Program-made: the position numbers and the translations under genes
Part shown: piece after piece, positions 53,028 to 62,944 of the stretch
Layout of the letters: each line of letters begins with the position of its first letter
Numbering within the stretch: the first letter of the stretch is position 1
Source: Holophagales bacterium
GTDB lineage: Bacteria > Acidobacteriota > Thermoanaerobaculia > UBA5066
Assembly: GCA_016719485.1 (NCBI GenBank)
Contig: JADJZB010000020.1
Span: 186,001-250,000 of the forward strand
Direction of reading: 5' to 3'
Length of the DNA stretch: 64,000 bases
Notes under the pieces: generated by a model
Told to the model about the DNA's origin: nothing
The model's input: the letters and a program-made list of their open reading frames with translations, nothing else
Databases searched by the model: none

Positions 53028-53402
53028 ATGATCGTCGGGATCGGTACCGATCTCCTCGACGTCGGTCGTATGGCGCGCGAGCTGGCCCGCGAAGGTGCGG
53101 GATTTCGCGACGACGTCTTCACTCCTGCCGAGGTTGCCTACTGCGAGGCCCACGCCCACCCCGCCCAGCACTTCGCCGTCCGCTTCGCGGCGAAAGAAGC
53201 GTGCTGGAAGGCGCTCGGAGCCCCGGAGAAGAGCGTTTCCCTGAGGGACGTCGAGGTGGTGAAGCCAGAGGCCGGCCCTCCGCGCCTCGTCATGGCGGGC
53301 CGGGCGAGGGATGAGGCCGAGCGGCTCGGGGTGAAGCGCGCCCTCGTCTCCCTGACGCACACGTCCACGCTCGCCCAGGCGACCGTGCTGCTCGAAGACT
53401 GA
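53028..53402 (+). CDS. acpS: Holo-[acyl-carrier-protein] synthase
   Basis: 124 residues from ATG 53028, just after GGGAGG. AcpS signature IVGIGTDLLDVGRM (metal-binding Asp) and FAAKEACWKAL (metal-binding Glu), with the C-terminal VSLTHTSTLAQATVLLE. It transfers phosphopantetheine from CoA to ACP serine. The ACP gene 1.8 kb downstream in the same run is its obvious partner. Confidence 0.93.
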   Translation: MIVGIGTDLLDVGRMARELAREGAGFRDDVFTPAEVAYCEAHAHPAQHFAVRFAAKEACWKALGAPEKSVSLRDVEVVKPEAGPPRLVMAGRARDEAERLGVKRALVSLTHTSTLAQATVLLED

Positions 53403-53425
53403 ACGATGCCCGAAAGGAGACCCGG

Positions 53426-55186
53426 ATGAGGAACGGAGAAACGGTCGGCCCGGCGCTCCTCGAGCTCCCTCGAACCGGGACCCGTCCCCCGAACATCGGC
53501 TCGTGGGAGGCGGCGCGGGAGGGCTTCGACTGGCCACTCGCCGAACGCGAGCTCGGCTGGGAGCGGGAAGGCCCGGTCAACATCGGCTGGAACCTCGCGG
53601 ACCGGATCTGCCGGCGCGGGCTGGCGGCCAAGCCGGCGCTCCTCTGGGAAGCGGCCGACGGGGGCGAGCGCCGCTACACCTTCGACGACCTTCGCGTCCT
53701 CTCGAACACGATCGCCGCGTGGCTGGCCGGAAGGGGAATCGCGCCCGGCGAGCGGGTCTGCCTCTTCATGGACCGCGTCCCAGAGCTCTACCTCGCCTTC
53801 GTCGGAATCCTGAAGCTCGGGGCGGTCGTCCAGCCGCTCTTCTCGGCCTTCGGCGAGGAGTCGCTCGCGACGCGCCTCGTCGACGCCGGGACGTGCTGCG
53901 TCCTGACGCAGAGGAAGCACCTCCCGAAGGTCCGGCGCGCCCGCGCTCTGCTGCCGGACCTGCGCCTCGTCGTCGTCGTCGACGCCGGGGCGGCACCGCT
54001 CGGGGAGGGGGAGGTCGCGCTCGACCTCGACGCAGAGCCTCGCGTCGAGAGCTACGAGGTCTTCCCTGCGAAGCCCGAGACGCCGTCGGTTCTCCACTAC
54101 ACCTCGGGGACGACGGGACAGCCGAAAGGCGCGCAGCACGTCCATCGCTCGCTCATCGCCCAGTACCTGACGACGAAGTGGGTCCTCGACCTGAAGGAGG
54201 ACGACGTCTACTGGTGCAACGCCGACCCGGGCTGGGTGACGGGGACCTCGTACGGGATCATCGGTCCCTGGGCCTGCGGCGTCACCCAGGTCGTCCTCGA
54301 CGCCGGGTTCGGCGCCGAGCGCTGGTACGCGTTCCTCGAGAAGCGGCGGGTCACCGTCTGGTACTCGGCGCCGACCGCGATCCGCCTGCTGATGAAGGAG
54401 GGGCTCGAGGTCGTGAAACGGCACGACCTCTCGGCGCTCCGGCACCTCGCGAGCGTCGGCGAGCCCCTGAACCCCGAGGCCGTCCACTGGTCGCGCGAGG
54501 CGTTCGGCCTCCCGTTCCACGACACGTTCTGGCAGACGGAGACGGGCTGCATCGTCGTCTCGAACTATCCCGGCATGCCGATCAAGGCGGGCTCGATGGG
54601 GAAGCCGTTCCCCGGTATCACCGCGGCGATCCTCGACCTGAAGACGTACGAGCCGCTCTCAGAGCCGGGACGCGTCGGGATGATCGGCCTCCTCCCGGGC
54701 TGGCCCTCGATGATCCGCGAGTACAGGGGCAACCCCGCGGGCTACGCGAAGAAGTTCGCGAACGGCTGGTACCTCACGGGCGACCGCGGGACCGTCGACG
54801 CCGACGGCTACTTCTGGTTCGTCGGGCGCGACGACGACGTCATCAACACCGGCGGGCACCTCGTGGGGCCTTTCGAGATCGAGTCGGCCCTCCTCGAGCA
54901 CGCCGCCGTCGCCGAGTCGGCCGCCGTGGCGAAGCCCGACCCGGTGAACATGGAGGTCGTCAAGGCCTTCGTCACGCTCAAGCCGGGCTTTACGGCCTCT
55001 CCCGATCTCGAGCTCGAGATCATGAACTTCGTCCGCAAGCGCCTCTCCCCGATCGCCATGCCGCAGGAGATCGCCTTCGTCCCCTCGCTCCCGAGGACGC
55101 GGAGCGGAAAGATCGTCCGGCGGGTCCTGCGCGCACAGGAGTTCGGCGAGCCGCTCGGCGACGTCTCGACTTTGATGGAGGACTGA
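53426..55186 (+). CDS. AMP-forming acyl-CoA/acyl-ACP synthetase
   Basis: 586 residues. ANL-family motifs: YTSGTTGQPKGAQH (A3, about residue 225), WQTETG (A5), YLTGDRG (A7), GRDDDVINTGGHLVGPFEIES (A8) and the C-terminal catalytic lysine in RTRSGKIVRR. It resembles acetyl/propionyl-CoA synthetase of the AcsA type. Its position between acpS and an ACP gene suggests loading of an acid onto that ACP. Confidence 0.88.
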   Translation: MRNGETVGPALLELPRTGTRPPNIGSWEAAREGFDWPLAERELGWEREGPVNIGWNLADRICRRGLAAKPALLWEAADGGERRYTFDDLRVLSNTIAAWLAGRGIAPGERVCLFMDRVPELYLAFVGILKLGAVVQPLFSAFGEESLATRLVDAGTCCVLTQRKHLPKVRRARALLPDLRLVVVVDAGAAPLGEGEVALDLDAEPRVESYEVFPAKPETPSVLHYTSGTTGQPKGAQHVHRSLIAQYLTTKWVLDLKEDDVYWCNADPGWVTGTSYGIIGPWACGVTQVVLDAGFGAERWYAFLEKRRVTVWYSAPTAIRLLMKEGLEVVKRHDLSALRHLASVGEPLNPEAVHWSREAFGLPFHDTFWQTETGCIVVSNYPGMPIKAGSMGKPFPGITAAILDLKTYEPLSEPGRVGMIGLLPGWPSMIREYRGNPAGYAKKFANGWYLTGDRGTVDADGYFWFVGRDDDVINTGGHLVGPFEIESALLEHAAVAESAAVAKPDPVNMEVVKAFVTLKPGFTASPDLELEIMNFVRKRLSPIAMPQEIAFVPSLPRTRSGKIVRRVLRAQEFGEPLGDVSTLMED

Positions 55187-55188
55187 CC

Positions 55189-55446
55189 ATGGACGACCTT
55201 CGGATCGCCATCCTGGAATACGTCCGCCGCGAGTACCTCGAGGAGGACGACGACCGGACCCTGACGGCTTCCACCCGTCTCATTTCGGGCGGCATCGTCG
55301 ACTCGTTCTCGATGGTCTCGCTCAAGCGCTTCCTCGAGCGCAAGTGCGACCTGAAGATCCCCGACGCAGACGCCACCCCGGAGGCGTTCGACACGGTCGA
55401 CTCCATCGCCGCCCTCGTCGAGCGCCTGTCGGCAGTGAAGGCCTGA
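55189..55446 (+). CDS. Acyl carrier protein
   Basis: 85 residues, starting 2 bases after the ligase stop. Four-helix ACP with the phosphopantetheine serine in GGIVDSFSMVSL (D-S), near residue 40. It is a specialised ACP rather than the fatty-acid AcpP, which has DSLD at this place. It presumably accepts the acyl group activated by the upstream ligase. Confidence 0.87.
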   Translation: MDDLRIAILEYVRREYLEEDDDRTLTASTRLISGGIVDSFSMVSLKRFLERKCDLKIPDADATPEAFDTVDSIAALVERLSAVKA

Positions 55447-55448
55447 CC

Positions 55449-56711
55449 GTGGACGCGGCCGTCATTCCTGCCGTCGCCTCCTTCCGCGACGTTTACGGCT
55501 CCGAGCTCGAGGCGATCCGCGCGGCCGGTCTCTACAAGGACGAACGCTTCATCCACGACCCCCAGGGGGCCGAGATCGAGGTCGAGTTCCCCGTCGGGGC
55601 CGCGCCGAAGAGGGTCCTCAACCTCTGCGCGAACAACTACCTCGGACTCTCCTCGCACCCCCGCGTCGTCGCGGCCGCGCACGCGGGCCTCGAGAAACGG
55701 GGCTACGGGATGTCCTCGGTCCGCTTCATCTGCGGCACGCAGGACATCCACCGGACGCTCGAGCGCCGGCTCTCGGAGTTCCTCGGGACCGAGGAGACGA
55801 TCCTCTTCTCTTCCTGCCTCGACGCGAATGCCGGCGTCTTCGAGGCGCTCTTCGGCGAGAAGGACGTCCTCATCGCCGACCGCCTCGTCCACGCGTCGAT
55901 CGTCGACGGGATGCGGCTCTGCAAGGCGATGACCGACACCTACAAGCACTCGGACATGGGGCACCTCGAGGAGAAGCTCGTCGAGCACGCCGACAAGCGG
56001 TTCCGGGTCGTCATCACCGACGGCGTCTTCTCGATGGACGGCGACCTGGCGAAGCTCGACGAGATCGTCGCCCTCGCCGGGAAGTACGGCGCGCTCACCT
56101 TCGTCGATGACTCGCACGCCACGGGGTTCATCGGGAGGACCGGTCGAGGGACGCCCGAGCACTGCGGCGTCCACGGTCGCGTCGACCTCGTCACCACGAC
56201 GTTCGGCAAGGCGCTCGGCGGCGCCTCCGGGGGTTGCGTCAGCGGGCGCAAGGAGCTCGTCGACATGTGCCGCCAGCGGGCGCGGCCGTACCTCTTCTCG
56301 AACACGCTCGCCTCGGTCATCGTCTCGGGAACGCTCGAGGTCCTCGACCTCGTCTCGGAGACCACCGAACGGCGGGACCATCTCGAGGAGAACACGCTCT
56401 TCTGGCGGAAGGGCCTGACCGAGGCCGGCTTCGACATCAAGGCCGGCGCGAGCCCGATCGTCCCGGTGATGCTCTACGACGCCAGGCTCGCGCAGGACGT
56501 GGCCCGGGATCTCTTCGCCGAGGGGGTCTACGTGGTCGGCTTCTTCTTCCCGGTCGTGGCGAAGGGGCAGGCGCGCATCCGGACGCAGCTCTCGGCGGCC
56601 CACACGCGCGAGCACCTCGAGCGCGCTCTCGACGCGTTCGTGAAGGTCGGGAAGAAGCACGACATCCTCGGGAAGACGAAGGCCGAGATCGTGGCCCGGT
56701 ACGGGCTCTGA
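55449..56711 (+). CDS. kbl: Glycine C-acetyltransferase-type alpha-oxoamine synthase
   Basis: 420 residues from GTG 55449, 2 bases after the ACP stop. Strong Kbl pattern: LNLCANNYLGLSSHP, SVRFICGTQDIH, ITDGVFSMDGD, VDDSHATGF and the PLP lysine in TTFGKALGGASGG. Kbl joins glycine and acetyl-CoA to 2-amino-3-oxobutyrate. No threonine dehydrogenase is adjacent; instead it follows an acyl ligase and ACP, so it may condense an acyl-ACP with an amino acid, as serine palmitoyltransferase-like enzymes do. Confidence 0.85.
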   Translation: MDAAVIPAVASFRDVYGSELEAIRAAGLYKDERFIHDPQGAEIEVEFPVGAAPKRVLNLCANNYLGLSSHPRVVAAAHAGLEKRGYGMSSVRFICGTQDIHRTLERRLSEFLGTEETILFSSCLDANAGVFEALFGEKDVLIADRLVHASIVDGMRLCKAMTDTYKHSDMGHLEEKLVEHADKRFRVVITDGVFSMDGDLAKLDEIVALAGKYGALTFVDDSHATGFIGRTGRGTPEHCGVHGRVDLVTTTFGKALGGASGGCVSGRKELVDMCRQRARPYLFSNTLASVIVSGTLEVLDLVSETTERRDHLEENTLFWRKGLTEAGFDIKAGASPIVPVMLYDARLAQDVARDLFAEGVYVVGFFFPVVAKGQARIRTQLSAAHTREHLERALDAFVKVGKKHDILGKTKAEIVARYGL

Positions 56712-56727
56712 CGGAGAGGAGGCAGCG

Positions 56728-57033
56728 ATGCAGCCGAGACGGATCCTCGAGGTCCCCATTCCCGACGGGGTCGACCCGAAGGGAGACGACCTGGAGCTCC
56801 TGAAGGCGGTCTTCCAGGCGCTCACCGCCCTGCGCGTCTCGCAGGGGCGGGACTGGCTGAAGAAGGTCAGCGATCTCGAGAGCGACGGCTGGACCGTCCG
56901 CTGGGGCCTCACCTGGCGTGCCGAGGCCAAGCGGGGAGAGGAGTACGAGGAGGCGACGGGGAAGACGCTCGACGAGGCGCTGAACGGAGTCGCCCAGATG
57001 GTCGTCGCCGAGTACGCCGGGCACGTGCCCTGA
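56728..57033 (+). CDS. Small hypothetical protein
   Basis: 101 residues, starting 16 bases after kbl with GGAGGCAG upstream. Mixed alpha/beta with a C-terminal helix (GKTLDEALNGVAQMVVAEYAG). Not recognised. It is the last gene of the acpS-ligase-ACP-kbl run. Confidence 0.6.
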   Translation: MQPRRILEVPIPDGVDPKGDDLELLKAVFQALTALRVSQGRDWLKKVSDLESDGWTVRWGLTWRAEAKRGEEYEEATGKTLDEALNGVAQMVVAEYAGHVP

Positions 57034-57066
57034 GGCGACGGGGCACCGCCGAGGCGGGCAGGGCCG

Positions 57067-57561
57067 CTACACGACGGTCGCAGGCGGGGCGGTGATCCTG
57101 ATGGCCTCCTCCAGCGTGCCGGGGCCGAGGTCCAGGTCCACGAGGTCGAGGTTGGCCTTCACGTGCTCGGTGCGCCTCGTTCCCGCGAGGACGGACGTAA
57201 CGTGGGGGTTCCGATACAGGAATTGCAACGCCAGCGCCGTCAGTTTCCGGCCGTCGCCACCGACCAGATCGAGCAGGGCTTTCGTCAGTGACCTTTCTGG
57301 CTCGTTCAGGCTCTCGAGGTGGGGAAGGACCCGCGTCGTGAGCCGGCCATAGGCCAGGCCGCCCCGGACGAGAACGCCGATGCCCCGTTCTCCACAGAGC
57401 CGGACGACGCCCTCGTCACCCCGGTTCGTCAGGCTGTAGTCCAGCTGGAGAACGTCGAAGTCGCCGGACGCGATGCACCTGGGCGCGATGCACCTGCGCG
57501 CGATCTCTCCCCCGGTAGAGGCGCCGAGGAACCGGATCTTGCCCTCGGCCCGCGCCGGCAA
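57067..57561 (-). pseudogene. Aldo/keto reductase, C-terminal half only
   Basis: About 164 codons match the second half of an aldo/keto reductase (KIRFLGASTGGEIARRC, FDVLQLDYSLTNRG, ALQFLYRNPHVTSVLAGTRR). The N-terminal half with the catalytic Asp-Tyr-Lys is absent; a divergent subtilase gene begins 78 bases away. A 15-base tandem repeat near 57473-57502 duplicates RCIAP/RCIAS. Truncated remnant. Confidence 0.7.
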
Positions 57562-57638
57562 GCCATCCGGACCGGTGCCTGCCGGGAGAGAATCCTCCCT
57601 GGGCCTGGGCGTGCGCCAGGAAGAGGACGGGGGGATCG

Positions 57639-59829
<2,191 letters not shown>

Positions 59830-59842
59830 TGGACCTGGCTCT

Positions 59843-60520
59843 CTACTGCGGCAGGATCAGCTCCGTCCGCCGGTTGTTTCCCCGGCCGGCGGGCGTGTCG
59901 TTCGTGTCGTTCGGGTATTCCTTTCCGAAGCCCTGGACCTTCAGGCGTTCCTTCGGGACGCCGCGGCCGACGAGGAAGTCGGAGACGACACGGGCGCGAT
60001 CGAGGGAGAGCTTCAGGTTGAGGTCGTCGCCGCCCGTCGAGTCCGTGTGGCCGCAGACGTAGACGTCGACGTTGGGGAAGTAGGCCTTCAGGATGTCGGC
60101 CTGCTTGTTCAGGACCGGCAGGCCGTCGGGCTTCAGCTCGCTGCGGCCGCTGTCGAAGGAGACCTTCTCCGAGTAGTCGAAGACGAGGACCTGCGCCAGC
60201 CCGAGCTTCTTGGCGACGGCCGAGGCGTCGGTGCCGAAGCGGAAGACGAGCTGGGCCTTGTCGGGGGCGATGATCCGGACGCGCTTCTCGGAGACGGGCG
60301 CCCCGTCGCGGCGCGCCGCGATCGACATCAGCTCGTCGAACGTCGTGACCTGGACGGCGGCCGGGGTCGATCCGACGTCCTTCCCCTTGAACGTCACCGT
60401 CGCCTCTCCCGGGTCGGAGACGACTTCGACGGCCATCTTCAGGTCGACTTTCGGGCCGCACGCGGAGGCGAAAGCGACAGAGGCGACGACGAGGGCAAGG
60501 GCCCGGGCACGGTTCAGCAT
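59843..60520 (-). CDS. OmpA-family lipoprotein
   Basis: 225 residues; lipobox SAC at residues 19-21. A short PEGA-like domain (EATVTFKGKDVGSTPAAVQV) precedes the OmpA C-terminal peptidoglycan-binding domain (VSFDSGRSELKPDG, VCGHTDSTGGDDLNLKLSLDRARVV, GFGKEYPN). It would tether the outer membrane to the cell wall. It converges on the subtilase gene. Confidence 0.9.
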   Translation of the reverse strand: MLNRARALALVVASVAFASACGPKVDLKMAVEVVSDPGEATVTFKGKDVGSTPAAVQVTTFDELMSIAARRDGAPVSEKRVRIIAPDKAQLVFRFGTDASAVAKKLGLAQVLVFDYSEKVSFDSGRSELKPDGLPVLNKQADILKAYFPNVDVYVCGHTDSTGGDDLNLKLSLDRARVVSDFLVGRGVPKERLKVQGFGKEYPNDTNDTPAGRGNNRRTELILPQ

Positions 60521-60566
60521 GTTGTCCCCCTTCGGTGTATTCGGGGCGAATGATACCGGGAGCCGG

Positions 60567-62174
60567 TCAGGGGAGCTGGACGTAGACCATGAGGCGCGCG
60601 GACAGGGCCGGTGCGCCGGCGGCGTCGACCGCGGGCCGCCATTTCCAGCGGGGCAGGGCCTCCATCACGAACCGGCCGCATTCGGGGGGGGCATCCGACG
60701 GGAACAGGCGCGGGGCGACGACGTTGCCGTCCGGGTCGATGGCGAAGCCGACGGTCACCGCGGCGCCGGAGCAGCCGCCGGGAGTCGCGCCGGCGAACGG
60801 CGGATCGGGCGTCAGGCGCTCGGGAAGCGTGACCGCCCTGCGCACCGGAGGAGGGGCCGGATCGGGAGGGCGCGTGGGACGCAGGACGCGGAGCGTCGCT
60901 GCCGTCGGCTCGGGGACGGCCGCCGGAGCGGATTCCGGAGGCGTCGCCGGGGTCGTCACCAGGGTCGGCGACGGCGGGAGGGCGGTCGGCGCCGCCTCCG
61001 GCTGCGCGTGGGTCGGGAGAGCCGTCGGCCGGGGTGCGGACGGCTTCTCCGCGGGCTTCCCGCCGGTCCGGAGAACGACGAGCCCCGTTCCGGCCACCGC
61101 GAAAAGGAGGATGACGAACACCGCCGCCATGGGGACGACGTACGAACGGCGCGACGGCGCGCTCAGGACGGAGGTCGCGACGACGCGCGGCGCCTGCGTG
61201 TCCGCGTGAGCGGGAACCTGAGGCGTTACGGGCCCGAGGACGGTCGGATCGGGCGACATGGGAGGCGGCGCCGGCGCCGCGCCGTCCTGGACCTCCCCGA
61301 AACCCAGAACCCGGGTCGCCGCGGTCTCCGCCGGGCGACCCGCGAGATAGGCGTCCATCGCGTCCCGCATGGAACGGGCGGAAGGGAAGCGCCGGTCCGG
61401 CTCGCGCTCGAGCGCGCGCATGACGATCCCGGCGAAACCGGGGTCGACCCCGGGACGGGCTTCACCGAGCGGTCGGGGTGGCTGCGTCAGCCTCAGGATC
61501 ACCGCCTGGAGCGGATCCTCCGCTTCGAACGGATAGGCTCCCGACACGGTCTTGTAGAGCGTCACGCCGAGGGCGTAGAGGTCCGCTCGCCCGTCGAGCT
61601 TCTTTCCCTGGGCCTGCTCCGGAGCGACGTAGGCCGGCGTCCCGAGGAGGAAACCGGTCTGCGTCTTGACGAGCGAGCCGGAAGACTTCGCGATCCCGAA
61701 GTCCATCAGGAAGGGCCGGCCGTCGCGGTCGAGGATGACGTTCTCGGGTTTGATGTCGCGGTGGACGATCCCGCGGCCGTGGCTGTACTCGAGCGCCTCG
61801 AGGAGGGGAATCGCGATGCGCGCCGTCTCTCTCTCGCGAAGGGGACCTCGCTCCCGGACCTCTCCCGAGAGGGTCCGCCCCTCGACGAGCTGCATCGAGT
61901 ACCAGTAGATCCCGCGGGTCTCCCCGAAGTCGTAGACCTTGACGATCGAGGGGTGCTCGAGAGCCGCCGCGAGACGGACCTCCTGCGTGAAGCGCCGGGA
62001 AAAGTCCTCGTCGGCCTGGTGCCCCGGCGCGAGGACCTTGAGCGCCTCGGCCCGCTCCAGGCGCGGGTTCCATATCTGGTAGACCGTCGCGAACCCGCCC
62101 CGCCCGAGCTCCCGGTCGATCCGGTACCGCCCGGCGAGAAGCTCCTGCAGGGGCGCGAAGGCGTCCGTCTCCAT
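60567..62174 (-). CDS. Ser/Thr protein kinase with TM helix and TonB-like C-terminus
   Basis: 535 residues. Cytoplasmic kinase domain 15-280: GRGGFATV, K46, HRDIKPENV with D140, DFGIAKSSG, GTPAYVAPEQ. One transmembrane helix near 350-372 (VPMAAVFVILLFAVAG) precedes a Pro/Thr-rich linker, then a 95-residue TonB-C-like domain (VTVGFAIDPDGNVVAPRLFPSD, ALPRWKWRPAVDAAG) in the periplasm. This unusual pairing suggests a kinase that senses or contacts envelope proteins. Confidence 0.88.
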   Translation of the reverse strand: METDAFAPLQELLAGRYRIDRELGRGGFATVYQIWNPRLERAEALKVLAPGHQADEDFSRRFTQEVRLAAALEHPSIVKVYDFGETRGIYWYSMQLVEGRTLSGEVRERGPLRERETARIAIPLLEALEYSHGRGIVHRDIKPENVILDRDGRPFLMDFGIAKSSGSLVKTQTGFLLGTPAYVAPEQAQGKKLDGRADLYALGVTLYKTVSGAYPFEAEDPLQAVILRLTQPPRPLGEARPGVDPGFAGIVMRALEREPDRRFPSARSMRDAMDAYLAGRPAETAATRVLGFGEVQDGAAPAPPPMSPDPTVLGPVTPQVPAHADTQAPRVVATSVLSAPSRRSYVVPMAAVFVILLFAVAGTGLVVLRTGGKPAEKPSAPRPTALPTHAQPEAAPTALPPSPTLVTTPATPPESAPAAVPEPTAATLRVLRPTRPPDPAPPPVRRAVTLPERLTPDPPFAGATPGGCSGAAVTVGFAIDPDGNVVAPRLFPSDAPPECGRFVMEALPRWKWRPAVDAAGAPALSARLMVYVQLP

Positions 62175-62197
62175 CGCGGGGTCCAGAGCCCGACCCG

Positions 62198-62884
62198 TCA
62201 GGCCCGTAGGGCTGCGGTCAGGAGCTCGCGGAGCTTTCCGAACCTCTTGTCGTAGTCGGCGCGGCTCCGGCGGATCACCTCGTGGGCCTCCTCGCGCCCG
62301 TAGACGTGGGTGATCTCCACCCGGTGCGGCTGCAGCGAGTCGGGCGCCTGCTTGTAGGTGAGGAAGTAGTGCTTGAGCCGGTCGACGAGCGCCGGGGGAA
62401 GCTGGTAGATCTCGCGCAGCTGGCCGAAGACGGCGTCGCCCTCGAGGACGGCGACGATCTTGTCGTCGGCCTCGTTGTTGTCGAGCATCCGGAGGCCGCC
62501 GATCGGGATCACGTCCATCAGGACGTCGCCGTGGGAGATGTCCTTCTCGGAAAGGACGCAGACGTCGAGCGGGTCGCCGTCGCCGACGATTCCCTCGCGC
62601 TTCGTCTTCTGGGCGCAGAACGCGGCGTTCTCCTCCCCGCAGTACGTCTGCGGGATGAAGCCGTAGAGCGAGGGGTAGACGTTCGAGAACTTCTGGGGGC
62701 GGTCGATCTTCAGGTACCCGGTGGTCTTGTCGAGCTCGTACTTCACGGGGTCCGTCGGCACGATCTCGATGAAGGCGGTCACCTTGTCGGGAGCCTCGTC
62801 GCCGACCGAGATGCCGTGCCACGGGTGGGGCCGGAAGAGGAGGGGAAGGAGCTCCCAGAGGCCCTCGGGAATCGGCTTGCTCAT
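62198..62884 (-). CDS. ppa: Inorganic pyrophosphatase (family I)
   Basis: 228 residues. Metal-binding signature GDGDPLDVCVL, with KYELDKTTGYLKIDRP and YGFIPQTYCG upstream. It hydrolyses pyrophosphate to drive biosynthesis. Slightly longer than the roughly 175 residues of E. coli Ppa because of N- and C-terminal extensions, a size seen in several family I branches. Confidence 0.92.
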   Translation of the reverse strand: MSKPIPEGLWELLPLLFRPHPWHGISVGDEAPDKVTAFIEIVPTDPVKYELDKTTGYLKIDRPQKFSNVYPSLYGFIPQTYCGEENAAFCAQKTKREGIVGDGDPLDVCVLSEKDISHGDVLMDVIPIGGLRMLDNNEADDKIVAVLEGDAVFGQLREIYQLPPALVDRLKHYFLTYKQAPDSLQPHRVEITHVYGREEAHEVIRRSRADYDKRFGKLRELLTAALRA

Positions 62885-62944
62885 GCGTCAACGCTACCAG
62901 AAACGTCCGGAGGCGGCTCCCTGGTCGCGAGATACTCCGGGCCG

